Shown: positions 9,680 through 20,612, counted from the stretch's first letter. The stretch: DNA of 64,000 bases from Cricetomys ansorgei (GCA_026225945.1 JAMJFZ010001805.1:1140001-1204000); one strand, 5' to 3'. Numbers and translations: made by a program. Notes: generated from the letters alone by a model not told the origin.

Positions 9680-10010
9680 CACCCCACACACATACACACC
9701 ACACACACACATACACACCACACACACACACCACATACACACACACACCGCATACACACACACATACACACATACACACCACATACACACACACACATAC
9801 CACACACAAACACAGACCACACACCACACACACACACACACTACACACACACACATACCACACACACACACATCACACACACACATACCACACACACACA
9901 CATACCACGCACACACATGCACACCACACACACCACACACAGACACCACACACATACATACACACACACACACACCACACACCACATACACACACACACA
10001 CAAGCAACAA
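9680..10010 (+). repeat. CA-rich compound microsatellite
   Basis: Mixture of CACACA, CACCACA and CATACACA units over 330 bp. Open frames of Thr/His on plus and Cys/Val on minus are composition artefacts. Confidence 0.95.
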
Positions 10011-10044
10011 AGCAGAAGAAACACTTAGTCCTGTCTTTGCCTTT

Positions 10045-10168
10045 CTAGTGTGGGATTATATGCACATACTACAACATCTGGCTTTTGCATGGATGTTAGG
10101 GATTTGAGCTCAGGTCCTCATGTTTTCAGAGCAAGCACTTTACTGATTGAGCCATCTCTTCAGCACCC
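10045..10168 (-). mobile_element. B4-type SINE fragment
   Basis: Inverted head and adjacent part: 'caggtcctcatgttttcaga', 'actttactgattgagccatc'. Confidence 0.75.
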
Positions 10169-10204
10169 TAACAGAATTTTCAATCACCGAAAGACCTATA
10201 AACA

Positions 10205-10298
10205 GAACTGGAATCCTGCTTGTAATCAGAGCCTTTAGGGATAAGGAGGTAGGCTCAAGAGTAGCCTGAGCTTTAGTGAGACCCTATCTCACAGGAGA
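10205..10298 (+). mobile_element. B1-like SINE, diverged
   Basis: 'cctgcttgtaatcagagcct' and 'gtgagaccctatctcacagg' mark a degraded B1/RSINE1-like copy. Confidence 0.5.
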
Positions 10299-10304
10299 TA
10301 AAGG

Positions 10305-10498
10305 AGGCTGAGCACAAAGCTGACGATAGACTGCTCACCTAGCATGCATGAAGCCCTGGGTTCCATCTCTAGCACACATGAAGCAGGCATGGTGGTCCAC
10401 ACCTGTAATCCCAGCACTCAGAAGGTAGACGAAGAAGTTCCAGGTCAACCTTTTGAGTTGGAGGCCAACCTGGACTACATAAAACCCTATCTCAAAGG
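10305..10498 (+). mobile_element. B4 SINE (ID head plus B1 body)
   Basis: ID-like part 'ctagcatgcatgaagccctg' followed by B1-like 'ggcatggtggtccacacctg', 'taatcccagcactcagaagg' and 'accctatctcaaa'. Confidence 0.85.
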
Positions 10499-10582
10499 GG
10501 AAAGAAAGGATTCTTCCTGTATTCTACTTTCAAATAGAATGTTACATCACTGTCCATGTTGTTTAAAAGATCTAAAGATGGC

Positions 10583-11012
10583 CATCCGAGTGTCTCGGCA
10601 GGTTAAGGCACTTATGCCAAGCCTTACCGCGGGAGTTTGATCTTTGGAACCATCATGGTGGGAAAAGAGAGTGGGTTCCTGTAGTTGTATGTTGCCGTGG
10701 TGGCCCAGCAAGGCAAACAAGGAGACATTCTCATAGGTGCAAACTCTGCTAGGCCTCAGCAGAGGGAACCATCACCATGGCAAGCACCATATTGGACAGT
10801 TTAACCCTGAGTGTTTTACTTGATCCAGAACTCCTCAGGTGTTTTACTGACAGCACGTGCAGATCGCTAGCAATCAGACATCCCCCACATAAATCCAACA
10901 CTTGCAGACAATACAAAATGTCAAGACCTAGGCAGCCTTTCACCCAATAGTGCACAAAACAATTATTTTATACATAGTTAAAAATAAACTACAACAGACT
11001 CCCACAAAAAGG
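10583..11012 (+). mobile_element. B3A-type SINE interrupted by an LTR
   Basis: 10583-10679 carries 'aaggcacttatgccaagcct' and 'accatcatggtgggaaaaga'; the expected continuation (gactcccac) is at 10997 after the LTR. Confidence 0.65.
10680..10996 (-). mobile_element. mys-like solo LTR inside a B3A SINE, inverted (copy 4)
   Basis: Inverted copy beginning TGTAGTTGTATG and ending AAACTACAACA on the plus strand; it contains the inverse of the shared 'tgaggagttctggatcaa' block. Flanks ggttcc and gactcc agree at 4 of 6 positions, an eroded duplication. Confidence 0.85.
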
Positions 11013-11295
11013 TTATTTAGTTCTTTTGAAATATCTAAAACCGTATTAAATGACAATATCACCCATTCTATCTGCTACTACTCTGTTTGCTAGACCCATT
11101 TGCCGGCAAAAGAGTAACATGACTCCCCTGCAAGGCTTGTTATCTAAATATTTGCCCGTCTCTCACATATCTGCCATATGAATTCTTAGAAGTAGAAAGG
11201 CTGGCTTGAAAAGGCAAGCCTGCTGTTATTCCTGCTACACAGAGCCAAGTGCTCTCCCAAAGACAGTAATGTGCACTGGAAAGAGCGAGCTGAAG

Positions 11296-11432
11296 AAGCC
11301 AGACAGTGGTGGCACACACCGTCAACCTCAGCACTCTTAAAACAGAGGCAGGCAGATCTCTCAGTTCAAGGCCAGCCTGGTCTACAGAGTGAGCTCCAGT
11401 ACAACAGGGATACACAGAGAAACCCTGTCTTG

Positions 11433-11476
<44 letters not shown>
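11296..11476 (+). mobile_element. B1 SINE with (CA)n tail
   Basis: Near-complete B1: 'gccagacagtggtggcacac', 'aaggccagcctggtctacag', 'agagaaaccctgtcttgaaa', followed by an uninterrupted (CA)n at 11436-11476 where an A tail would be. Confidence 0.92.
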
Positions 11477-11480
<4 letters not shown>

Positions 11481-11604
11481 TGTGTCTTTTTTTTTTTTAT
11501 TAACAGTTAGCATCATCGAGTAACTGTAAAGTTGAATTCTTTTCCCTGTTGTATTGAGTCAATAGGGTTGCTCATTTCATTTGGTTGTCCTGTGTTTGGT
11601 TGGT

Positions 11605-11712
11605 TGGTTATTTTCTGAGACAGTGTCTCACTATGTAGCTCTGTCTGGAACTCTCTATGTAGATCAGATTGACCTTGAACTCACAGAAATCTTCCTGCCT
11701 CTTGTGTCAGTG
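11605..11712 (-). mobile_element. B1 SINE
   Basis: Inverted: 'ctgagacagtgtctcactat', 'gaccttgaactcacagaaat'. Confidence 0.8.
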
Positions 11713-11799
11713 CAATGAATCAAACAAGGGCTTTCTGAAAAAACAAATGAGTGCTATTACAATGAGCTATATCCTAGGCCTATACTCACTTGAAGTTAG

Positions 11800-12058
11800 G
11801 AATTCATACTGCTCTTGTAGGGGACCTGAGTTTGGGTTTCAGCACCCACATCAGACAGTTCACAACCACCTCTAACTCCAAATTTAGGAGAACCTCACAA
11901 CTCTAGGTTCCATGGGTACCTACAATCACATACATAAACATACAGAAAGACACTTAAATTTTTGGTGCTGGTCCTTATATGTGGTAGGAAAAAAATCCCA
12001 CCAGTGAGCTACATTTCCAGCCCACATGCACATATCAAAAATAAAATAAATTTTAAAA
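11800..12058 (+). mobile_element. B3 SINE with an ID element inserted
   Basis: 'gctcttgtaggggacctgag', 'cagcacccacatcagacagt', 'tacctacaatcacatacata'; its A-rich tail continues after the ID at 12025 ('aaaaataaaataaattttaa'). Confidence 0.75.
11960..12024 (-). mobile_element. ID-type SINE
   Basis: Inverted ID: 'tttttggtgctggtccttat' through 'accagtgagctacatttcca', placed within the tail of the B3 copy. Confidence 0.65.
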
Positions 12059-12289
12059 AAGATTCAGGGTCAGTTTGGTTGGGAGGCCCTAGCAAGGGAT
12101 CACTCATCGTCAATGGAACTGGATGCCACACAGGGATGCTATTTTTGAATCCTTGACCAAGACTGGAAGATTTCATTTGAAGGTAGCTAGTTTCCTGGCA
12201 TGCCTAGTTGGCACCAAATGTTGGTGGGAGGCCTCTCCACAGGTCTTCTGGAGAATTATTACAATTTTTTTTAATATCAAACCATCCAG
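12059..12289. other. unassigned sequence
   Basis: No clear repeat; may be the 5' part of the MaLR LTR that follows. Confidence 0.4.
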
Positions 12290-12560
12290 AAAACAAGGTC
12301 CAATTGGAGCCCTTGAAGGTGAGGCTAGGTTGGAGGAAGTACATCACAAGAAGATACATAGCCAGAACGTTACACCTGGTAGATTGTTCCCTCCCTGCTC
12401 TGCTTCCTGTTCCCTCTCATGTGATCAGCCCCCACCTCTACATGCTGCCCCCACCATGGTGTTTAGCCTCACCTCAGATTCATAGTAATGGAGCCAAATA
12501 AGCAAGGACTGAACCATTTGAAACCACGAGCCACATAACTCTCCACTTCAGAGCTGTTTA
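12290..12560 (+). mobile_element. MaLR LTR (ORR1/MT-like)
   Basis: 'ggctaggttggaggaagtac', 'tccctgctctgcttcctgtt', 'accatggtgtttagcctcac', 'aaggactgaacca' match rodent MaLR LTR order. Confidence 0.65.
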
Positions 12561-13320
12561 TACTCAATAGTTAATCATGACAATGAAAAACTGGCAAATA
12601 TACTTATATTCATTTGCTAATCTCTGCTCTTCCCTTTAAGAGTATAAAAATCATCTGTCTTTGTGTATTGGTGTGTGTACAGAGATCCAGAGGCCACTGA
12701 ACCTAAGTTCTCCCCCAAAACAGTGCACACACTTAATCATGGAACTATTTCTTCAGACCATTCAAACCACACATTCTCTTTTCTTGATGTGTGAATACGG
12801 TTGTGATGTCTGGAGGTGCAACATCTGTTCTGAGACCCTAGGAGAAGCCCCAGAAACTAAGGAGGATGGGGAAGATGGAAACAAGGTGGAAGGAGGTGGC
12901 AGCTGGCTTCATGGCACCTTTTGTACCCTAACTTGACGCTTAAATTCCAAATGTGTTATGTGAGGGAGAACAAAACCTGCCCTTCCAGCCCTGATTTCTT
13001 TCCATTCTGTTAGTGAGGTTTTGGTAGTTGTTGTTGTTTGTTTTTTTAATTTTGGTCATTCATAATCAAATGAAATCCCAAAGTTTTTCTGATATATTGT
13101 GAATCAAGGATCCATATTTTGCTCTTAAATGATTAACTACAGGCTTACAATGGTTGCACATAGAAATTTTAAACTTTATGATGGTGTGAGAGAGATATGA
13201 ATTCAAGGAAAAAATGTACTTTGAACCTCCATCGTTTTATGGGCTATTCATATGAGATATGATCTTGTGCTGGGTGGGTAATAGAAACTGCAGTTTCTAG
13301 TCAAGCCATCTGATCCCAAG
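12561..13320. other. unassigned sequence
   Basis: 760 bp with no recognised element. A 91-codon frame at 12661-12936 has no familiar domain and I do not call it a gene. Confidence 0.45.
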
Positions 13321-13321
13321 G

Positions 13322-13905
13322 AGACACAACCAGTACTACAGAACTAAGCCACAAACTAAGCCATAAACCCAGGCACAAGCCCCAGACATAGAATCCAATA
13401 CAAAACCCAGCCACAGATCCAAGCCACAAAATCCTGCCACAGAGCTCAGCCATAACCTCTAGCCACAGAAGCCAACACAAAACCTGGTTCAGAATCAATA
13501 TACAAAACTCTGCCATGAAATGCAGTCATGAAACTCAGTCTCAAAACCAAGCTACAAACCCAACTATAGAAGACAGCCGTAAGCCCCAGTAACAGAATCC
13601 AACATAAAACTAAACCACAGAACCGAGATCCAGAACCCAACCATGAAATGCAGCTATGAAACACTAAGAGAGCTAAGCCACAGAAACCAACTATAAAACA
13701 CAACATAAAACTCAATCACAAAATTGAGCTATGGAATCCAAGAACAGAACAAAGCCCCAGAATCCAACATAAAACCCAACCATAAAATCAAGCTACAAAA
13801 TCCAACCACAGAATGTAGATCTAAAATCCAACCTCAGAACCATTACAAAATGGAGCCACACAACACAGATATAGAACCCTACCACAGGTCCATTAAGAAA
13901 GGGTA
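13322..13905. repeat. degenerate 15-bp minisatellite
   Basis: About 580 bp of units close to AATCCAACCACAAAA and AAGCCACAGAATCCA. Divergence between units is high, so the array is old. A period of 15 keeps long frames open on the minus strand (hydrophobic Leu/Trp/Cys repeats), which I reject as coding. Confidence 0.85.
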
Positions 13906-13966
13906 GGTGTCAGGATCACCAAGGGATGCTGGTGTGAATTATAAAAAAGAAACATTGAAAGAGAAC

Positions 13967-14293
13967 TGTTATAGAAGTTTATTTTTAATTATGTATAAAA
14001 TAACTGTTTTATGCACGTGAGGGTCTGCCTAGGTCTTGGTGTTTTGTATTGTCTGCAGGTGTTGGTTTTATGTGGGGGAAGCTGATTACTAATAATCTGC
14101 ATGTGCTATCAGTAGAACACTTGAGGAGTTCTGGATCAATAAAAACATCTGAGCTCAGATGCTCAGGGTTCTACTGTTCAATGTGGCTCTGGCCAGGAAG
14201 GTGGTTCCCTCTGCTAAGGTCTGACAGAATTTACACCTATGAGAATGCCTCATTGTCATCCTTTGTGAGATGCCACAGCATTGTACTACTACA
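13967..14293 (+). mobile_element. mys-like solo LTR (copy 5)
   Basis: 327 bp, TGTTATAGAAG to GTACTACTACA, with ATCAATAAAA signal and 'gctatcagtagaacacttga'. Flanks gagaac and aagaac form a 6-bp duplication (5/6). Confidence 0.87.
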
Positions 14294-14589
14294 AAGAACA
14301 TTCTGTGCTTACTGAACTTGTCACCATGGCTGTGTGACTAGAGTAGACACTACGGAGCCTGGTCTTACTCTTAGGTGCAACCCAAAGTGAGAGTCAGCAA
14401 CCAATTCCAGACACCTTGACTTCTCAAAGCATCTGGCATTGTCAATCATCCACACTTGTTTTTTAACTTTTTGTTTTTTGTTTTTGTCTCCCCCAACCCC
14501 ACAATATAATGTAGGGTGCTTCTTTTTAATACAAGAAAATATATAAGGAGCAAGACTAAAACAGTAAACTGTCATCATTGTGACCACCA

Positions 14590-14940
14590 CCACCTTATTT
14601 CTAAATATAACCTCCTTATCCTATGTCTCTTATGATCTTTCTGCCTCCTCTTCCAAAATGTTCTCTGAGCCTTAGGTGTGGGAGTTGTTCCATAGATATA
14701 TTCATTGGGATGGGACTCCACAACCTGCATATTGATTGATTGAGATTTTCTTTAGAGATCTCCATCTGTTGCAAAGAGAAGTTTTCTTGATGAGGGTGAG
14801 AAGTTATGCACACTTATCTGCATGTATAAGGACAAATTTTTAGTATGTGTTTAATGATTATACTGGTTTAGAACATTGGTGATTGCAGTTTCTCCTCTGA
14901 GATTCACAAACTCATTAAACCAGGGTATGTGGCTAGGTTT
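14590..14940 (-). mobile_element. rodent L1 3'-region fragment
   Basis: Matches the familiar inverted rodent L1 3' region: 'ctgcctcctcttccaaaatg', 'ttctctgagccttaggtgtg', 'cttgatgagggtgagaagtt', 'tataaggacaaatttttagt'. Confidence 0.7.
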
Positions 14941-14984
14941 CTAGTATGATTTCTCTTTTGTTGAGAGGGCCTGTTGTTGTTGTT

Positions 14985-15205
14985 TTACTTTGTTTTGAAA
15001 TAGAGTTTAATGTACCACAGGCTGATCTTGAACTCACTATGTAGCTAAGAATGGCTTTGAGCTGATGATCCTTGTGCTTTCATCTCCCTAGTGCTGGGAT
15101 AATAGTAATGTGCTACCAAGTCTGGTTTGTGTGGTGCTGTAAATAGAACCCTGCAAGACAAGGCAAAAACACTTTACTGACTGAGCTACACCCTCAGCCC
15201 TCTTT
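14985..15205 (-). mobile_element. B4 SINE
   Basis: Inverted B1-like body ('gatcttgaactcactatgta', 'cctagtgctgggataatagt') followed by inverted ID head ('ctttactgactgagctacac'). Confidence 0.85.
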
Positions 15206-15306
15206 TTAATTTTTTGAAACAAACTCTAGGAATTTATCACAAGCTGACCTTGAACTAGCAATCTTCCTGCCTCTTGAGTGCTAAAGATTATAATCACTGC
15301 CTGGTA
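15206..15306 (-). mobile_element. B1-like SINE
   Basis: 'gctgaccttgaactagcaat', 'cttcctgcctcttgagtgct', 'taatcactgcctgg', directly abutting the B4 copy. Confidence 0.75.
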
Positions 15307-15374
15307 ACCACTCATGCTGTTAGAAAGCTTCTTGTTTTAAAACATGAAAGGGTTTTATTTGAATCAGCTAAGGG

Positions 15375-15450
15375 GTTATGGTTTAAATAAGTTTCTCCAA
15401 ATATCATGTGTTGGAAATTTAGTCCTTAAAATTATATACCAATGGTTTTC
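15375..15450 (+). mobile_element. MaLR LTR 5'-end fragment
   Basis: 'gttatggtttaaataagttt' and 'atcatgtgttggaaatttag' are typical MaLR starts; the rest is absent. Confidence 0.55.
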
Positions 15451-15454
15451 TAGT

Positions 15455-15835
15455 TTTATTTCTACTGTGGATAAAGTACCCCCACAAAAAGCAACATAGA
15501 GAAGAAAGGGGTTTATTTCAGCTTATTAATTCCAGGTTACAGTAGGTTGTGGGGAAGTCAAGATAGGAACTTTAGACAGCTGGTCACATTATATCCACAG
15601 TCAAGAGCTTAAAAAAATGAACGTGTGCATGCTCACTTACTTGCTTGCTTACACTCAGCTCAGTTTCTCCATTCTTCCACAGTTCAGGATTCCTGGCTGG
15701 GGAATAACCTACAGTGGGATGTGCCTTCCCACATCAATTAACAATCAAGACAGACTGCCCAGAGGCCAGCCCAATGTCCACAGTCCCTCCTTCAGATTCT
15801 TTTCCTAGGTGGTTCTAGGTGTGTCAGGGTAATAA
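15455..15835 (-). mobile_element. MaLR LTR (MT-like)
   Basis: Inverted: 'aagaaaggggtttatttcag', 'gtcacattatatccacagtc', 'gtttctccattcttccacag', 'cacatcaattaacaatcaag', 'ctaggtggttctaggtgtgt'. Confidence 0.7.
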
Positions 15836-16630
15836 AGCTTCACAAAAGTATTTGGGAGATCAGGCCTTTTGGGGGGTCATGAAGGTCTTGCCCAAATTGT
15901 GGAGAACCAGATCTCCTTTTTGGGGGGGTATTTCTTCTTCCCTCAATCCTCTTCAAAGTCCCACAAAAGGAGAGGGTGTCCAAAAACCCCAAGGAAAGTA
16001 ACCATAGGACTTATAAGGATAGAAACCCTCTGTTAGTGAATGTGAAAAAACCTTGGTGCCTTCAAAAGTTTCTGACATAATGGAATAAATTTTACAGCAG
16101 CTTGAAAGGTGTTTAAGCCATAAAAGAACATACTTCCCTTTGGGGGATAGCCACCAAGATGTTGCTGCAGTTTTGTCCATGACAACAGTCCCCCAAAACA
16201 GGAGGCATATGAATTTATACAAAGCCACTCAGGGAACTGGGGACAATCTAGACAGGAAGAATAATGGCAAAATGAAGTCCAAGTCTGAGGGCCTTTGTAG
16301 CAATTTTCACAGAAAAGGCAAAGACAGCAGATCTTTTCTGTGGGTTCCAGGTCACCGGAGTTGTCCCCATTTGCCTGGTACCCTGCCCTGGGATAACTAG
16401 GGCAGAAGAGTATCAGCTAGAGGTGCAAGGTCATCATCAAGGAGGCAACTTTGTACTGGTTGGTTTGCACAAAAGATTTACTACTGGATAAACCTGTTAG
16501 CTATGGGCTCTGGAAATTACCTAATGCTAGCTGATGCTCTAAATGGCAAGGGAAAGGGGCTGTGCGCAGAAGGTGTTTACCTAACAGGTGAAACGCCCAG
16601 GACTACAGAGAATAAGTGTCAGAAGATACA
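15836..16630. other. unassigned sequence
   Basis: 800 bp with several G- or C-runs (ttttggggggt, ttttgggggggt) but no recognised family. Open frames at 15953-16228 (minus) and 16140-16400 (plus) lack known domains. Confidence 0.45.
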
Positions 16631-16634
16631 GCAG

Positions 16635-16826
16635 GGCTGGGGTTGATGGTTTTGTACTGCCTGTCATCCATGAAACCCTGGGTTTGATCCGCAGCACTGG
16701 GTTGAGTGGCACACACCTGTCCTTCTGGCACTCAGGAAGTAGAATCAGGTTCAAAATTTCAAGGTCATCCTTGACCTCATAGTAAGTTCAAGGCTGGCCT
16801 GGGGTACATATGAATAATAAAAAAAT
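16635..16826 (+). mobile_element. B4 SINE
   Basis: ID-like 'catgaaaccctgggtttgat' head, then 'gagtggcacacacctgtcct' and 'caaggctggcctggggtaca'. Confidence 0.75.
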
Positions 16827-16849
16827 ACATTTCTCGCACAGATGGAAAG

Positions 16850-17290
16850 GTGGGATTGGGATGCTCAGTCAGTAAAGTGTTTAGTGAGCAAGAATGAGGA
16901 CCTGAGTTCAATAACCCTAAACCTATGTGAAAATCTTGGCTCTTTCGCAAAGGCCTGTAATCCCCATGCCAGAGAGGCGTGAACAGGGAGAGCCCTAGGC
17001 TCAAAGGTCACCCAGTTTTAATTGAATTGGTGAGCTTCAGGTTCAGTGAGAGAACTTGTCTCAAAAAGTAAGGTGGAGGAGGCTGGAGAGATGGCTCAGT
17101 GGTTAAAAGCACTGGTTGCTCTCCCAGAGGACCCAGGATCAATTCCCAGCACCCACATGGTAGCTCAAACTGTCTGTAACTCCTGTTCCAAGGGATCTGA
17201 CACCTTCACACAGATATATGTGCATAAGAATAAATATAATATTAGAAAATAAGGCAGAGAGTGATGAGGAAGACACCAAATGTGGCACAC
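16850..17290 (+). mobile_element. B4-type SINE interrupted by a B3 copy
   Basis: 16850-17078 runs from 'gctcagtcagtaaagtgttt' to 'ctcaaaaagtaaggtggag'. The expected tail 'gagtgatgaggaagacacca' is at 17259, after the B3 insertion. The simple array starting at 17283 extends from this tail. Confidence 0.8.
17079..17253 (+). mobile_element. B3 SINE nested in a B4-type tail
   Basis: Well-preserved copy: 'ggctggagagatggctcagt', 'tcaattcccagcacccacat', 'ctgtctgtaactcctgttcc', A-rich end. A repeated 'aa(g)taaggtgga/aataaggcaga' on either side suggests the target duplication. Confidence 0.88.
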
Positions 17291-17765
17291 ACACACACAC
17301 ATACACACACAGCATGACATACACACACACCATGACACACACACACACACACACACACAGCATGACATACACACACACACACCACACACACAGCATGACA
17401 TACACACACACCATGACACACACACACACACACACCACACAGCATGACATACACACACACACACACACACAGCATGACATACACACACACACACCACACA
17501 CACAGTATGACATACACACACACACACAGACACAGCATGACATACACACATACACACACACCCACACACACAGCATGACATACACACACAGCATGACATA
17601 CACACACACCACACACACAGCATGACATACATACATAGCATGACATTCACACACAGCATGACATATACACACACGCACACACATACACATACACACATAG
17701 CATGACATACACACACACACACAGCATCACACACACACACACACACGTGCGCACACACACAATGT
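17283..17765 (+). repeat. CA-rich array punctuated by AGCATGACATACACAC
   Basis: (CA)n blocks of variable length are separated by a regular CATGACAT spacer, appearing more than a dozen times. Long open frames on both strands are composition artefacts. Confidence 0.95.
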
Positions 17766-17877
17766 GACATTCAGACCTCTTCTCCTTTGAAAACCTGTCT
17801 ACCTGTTTCCACGCACCTCTCTATACCTGTTCTCTGTCTCAGCCCCTTGTTCGGGTAGCTTTTCTTTAAAGACTCTT

Positions 17878-18010
17878 GGCCTGGGGATGGCTCAAAGGCT
17901 AAACACTCTCTGAACAAGCGTAGGATGTGAATTCAGATCCCTAGAACCCACGTCAATGCTGTGTAAATGTGTAATCCACTTGTGATTCCCCTGAAGGTGA
18001 AGATGGGGCA
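17878..18010 (+). mobile_element. B4-type SINE, degraded
   Basis: 'ggggatggctcaaaggctaa', 'gaattcagatccctagaacc'; the 3' half is unrecognisable. Confidence 0.5.
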
Positions 18011-18380
18011 CCCAGGGCGAGTCTGGAGGACTCTGTCACTAGCCCTGTCTGCCTCTCCAGTCTGAATCCATTGGGTCTTCACACGTGTGACTTCTGCTGC
18101 TTCAACCTTTCCTGGAGCTCCAGATGTCTGAGTCTAACTTCACAGGATATGTCCCAGAACCTACATGAACACTGTGGCCTGACCCAAGCTGCAGCCTGAG
18201 TAATGTCTTATCCTGTTGTGATACAGAAAGTTAGAAGATGTCTCTGCAAAAAACATATGGACTCCTTCGTGACCCACAAATATGTAAAGCAAGACCAAAG
18301 CCTAGCATCTCCCTTTGTGTCTATCTCCTTTCCTTGGGTCAGTCATGGACATGTAACCAAGGAGTATCTAGAATCTGGTA
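18011..18380. other. unassigned sequence
   Basis: No recognised repeat or gene. Confidence 0.45.
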
Positions 18381-18382
18381 AT

Positions 18383-18566
18383 GGAGGGAGAGAAATGACT
18401 CAGTGGTTAAGAGCATGTAGTGTTCTTGCTGATGACCTAAATTCAGTTCCCAGCACCCATGTCAGGCAGCCCACAACCTCCTGTAACTCCAATGTTTTCT
18501 CTTAGTCGCTGTGGACATCTTCACTCAAATGCACATACCTACACACAGATATACATAAGCTTGAAA
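18383..18566 (+). mobile_element. B3 SINE
   Basis: 'atgactcagtggttaagagc', 'agttcccagcacccatgtca', 'ctcctgtaactccaatgttt', 'cacacagatatacataa'. Confidence 0.8.
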
Positions 18567-18627
18567 ATATATAGAAATTGTCTCATCTCCTTCAAGGCTG
18601 AAGGCTCAAAGATAAGAGTAACTCAGT

Positions 18628-18735
18628 TATCTTGTATATGTGTATATATACCCATGCATGTTCATGGGGAGTATGTGTGTGTGGGTATATATTTATATGT
18701 ATGAATATGCACATGCACGTTTATATATGTGCATA
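18628..18735. repeat. TATG/TATA-rich simple repeat
   Basis: Irregular TATATG, TGTGTG and TATATA units. Confidence 0.85.
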
Positions 18736-19003
18736 TAGAAGCCAGAGGATAATGTCTGGTGTCACTCTTCAGGTGCTGTCCACCATATTTTTGGGGACTA
18801 GATCTCTCATGGGCTTGGAACTTACCAAGTAGACTAAGCTGTGTGGCCAGCAAGCCTTAAGGACCATCCTGTCTCCACCTCCCCAGCCTGGAATTACAAG
18901 TCTGTGTATATTCTGATTTTTTTAAACCTTGGCTCTAGTATTTTAACTCAGGTCCTCATGCTTACATGGCAGGTACTTTACCGACTGAGCTAGTTCTCCA
19001 GCC
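18736..19003 (-). mobile_element. B4-type SINE, nearly complete
   Basis: Inverted element from 'aagccagaggataatgtctg' through 'gtggccagcaagccttaagg' and 'ctccccagcctggaattaca' to the head 'ttaccgactgagctagttct'. Confidence 0.85.
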
Positions 19004-19394
19004 CTAATAAAGCATCTCTGCTTTTTGTAGGTTTCTTCTGCAGACCACCAAATCAACTAAAGGTCACCTTGAGTCATTGTCCTCAGCCTGAGATATCCCT
19101 GGATTTCTGGAAAACAAATCTTTGTGGGATACACCACACTCCTCAAGAGTAGGGCTTCTTCCATCCACTTTTGAAACAGAACTCAATGGACAACCACACC
19201 CTGTCTACATACATCTTTCCCTTTACTGCAAATCCTTCCTCTATTTAAACCTAAGACTCATGTTGGTCTTGTCACAAAGACAGTCTTGTTGTCACAGGAA
19301 CCTTTCGCTGTTCCTCTTCCCAGTGTGGCCACATTAATTAAATGAAATCATTCTCTATTTTTCACCACTACTCATCTGTTGTTGACTTTTTGAT
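19004..19394. other. unassigned sequence
   Basis: No recognised repeat or gene. Confidence 0.45.
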
Positions 19395-19572
19395 ATTTAT
19401 ATATTTATCTTCTGGGGGTGCATGTGCCACAATATACATGTGGAATTCATGGGACAACTTGTGGGACTCAGATCTGTCTTTCTACCGTGCAGGGTTTAAG
19501 GCTCAAACTCAGGTCATCAGGCGTGGTGGCAAGTGCCTTTACTCACCCACTAAGCCTTCTCCAGGTCCTACT
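19395..19572 (-). mobile_element. B3A-type SINE
   Basis: Inverted: 'tgggacaacttgtgggactc', 'caaactcaggtcatcaggcg', 'agtgcctttactcacccact'. Confidence 0.75.
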
Positions 19573-20390
19573 CATTTATGTAATTGGTGTATTAGGAAAG
19601 CAGCTCACACTATCTTCTGTAACTCCCAGAGCTAGGTTTTGCTATACAAATCTGTAAACATTCTCATAGGCTGTTCCCATGGCTGTTATACCTGCAATGC
19701 AAGCATGTCCACACCATAGCTTGCCAGAATCTGCTTTTGGCCAATACTAATACTAATTGTATATGACCTTGAGGGAAGAAGAGGAGGAGGAGGAAGAAGG
19801 AGGAGGAGGAGGGGGGAGCATCTGTCCCAGAGGCAAGACATCCTCCCCTTTAGTCCCTTCAGAAGGTTGAAGAATGTCTCAGCGTTCTGCTATTGTAACA
19901 ATATGTTACAGGTTGGGTAAATTATAAAGCACAGAGGTGTATTTGCTATGAATTCTGGAGGCTGAGATGGCCAAGATGGTACCATTAGCCCTCAAAGACC
20001 CTCCTGGCATGTCAGAACATAATTGAAAGGTAATAAAACGTGAGAAAGTTTGAGTTACACTCATTTTTTTTTCTAACAGGAATATTCTCCTGCTACAATA
20101 ATCTTTTCATGGGAGCCCAGTGTTCATGGCTTAGTCATTTCTTAAAAATACCCACTGTGTGGAGAATACTGAGATAAACAGCTTTAAGCAGAGATAGCAA
20201 TTGGGGAGAGGGAGAGAGGAGGAAGGGTGGGAGGACCATAAGGAAACTTGCCACTTTGTAAACTAATTTAAAGTGTATCTTTTTCTTTTTATTATATTAT
20301 TTATTTATCTGCACTGAAAGGAATAAAATAAATGTCTCAATCAAGATTGGCAAGATTCTAAGCAAATGCCAACGAGCCAGGACCAAAACA
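19573..20390. other. unassigned sequence with purine patches
   Basis: Contains a GAGGAG-rich run at 19778-19815 and a GGGAGAG-rich run at 20204-20240; otherwise nothing recognised. Confidence 0.5.
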
Positions 20391-20506
20391 ATTCATTGGT
20401 GGATTCTAGTCAGGGGCTCTACCCCTAAGCCATGCATGCCCCCAGCCCCTCACTGGAGGATTCTAGGCAGGGCCTTGATGCCTGAGCCACACCTCCAGCC
20501 CCAAAC
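20391..20506 (-). repeat. two copies of a ~55-bp ID-related unit
   Basis: Each copy reads 'ggattctag(t/g)cagggg' ... 'ccctaagccatgc' or 'cctgagccacacc' then CCAGCCCC. A diverged pair of the same unit is at 30894-31003. Confidence 0.75.
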
Positions 20507-20534
20507 TTATACTGGCAATTTTTTTCATATGTAG

Positions 20535-20612
20535 GATGGATGTTGCTCAAGAGTAGGGTACTTACCTAGCATGCACAGAGTTCTGAGATCCATTTCTAGC
20601 ACAACAAACACT
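20535..20612 (+). mobile_element. ID SINE
   Basis: 'ttgctcaagagtagggtact', 'tacctagcatgcacagagtt', 'gagatccatttctagcacaa'. Confidence 0.8.

Noticed and set aside
9513..10028. Long Thr/His and Cys/Val frames in CA-rich sequence
   Set aside because: Low-complexity translation of a CA microsatellite on both strands.
13301..13715. Hydrophobic minus-strand frames resembling a membrane protein
   Set aside because: Product of the 15-bp minisatellite; unit decay shows no frame conservation.
17283..17765. Possible CRISPR-like alternation of repeat and spacer
   Set aside because: Spacers are CA dinucleotide runs, not unique sequence, and the DNA is rodent.
17139..17770. Frames up to 201 codons rich in Cys, Val and His
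   Set aside because: Translation of the CA/CATGACA array.
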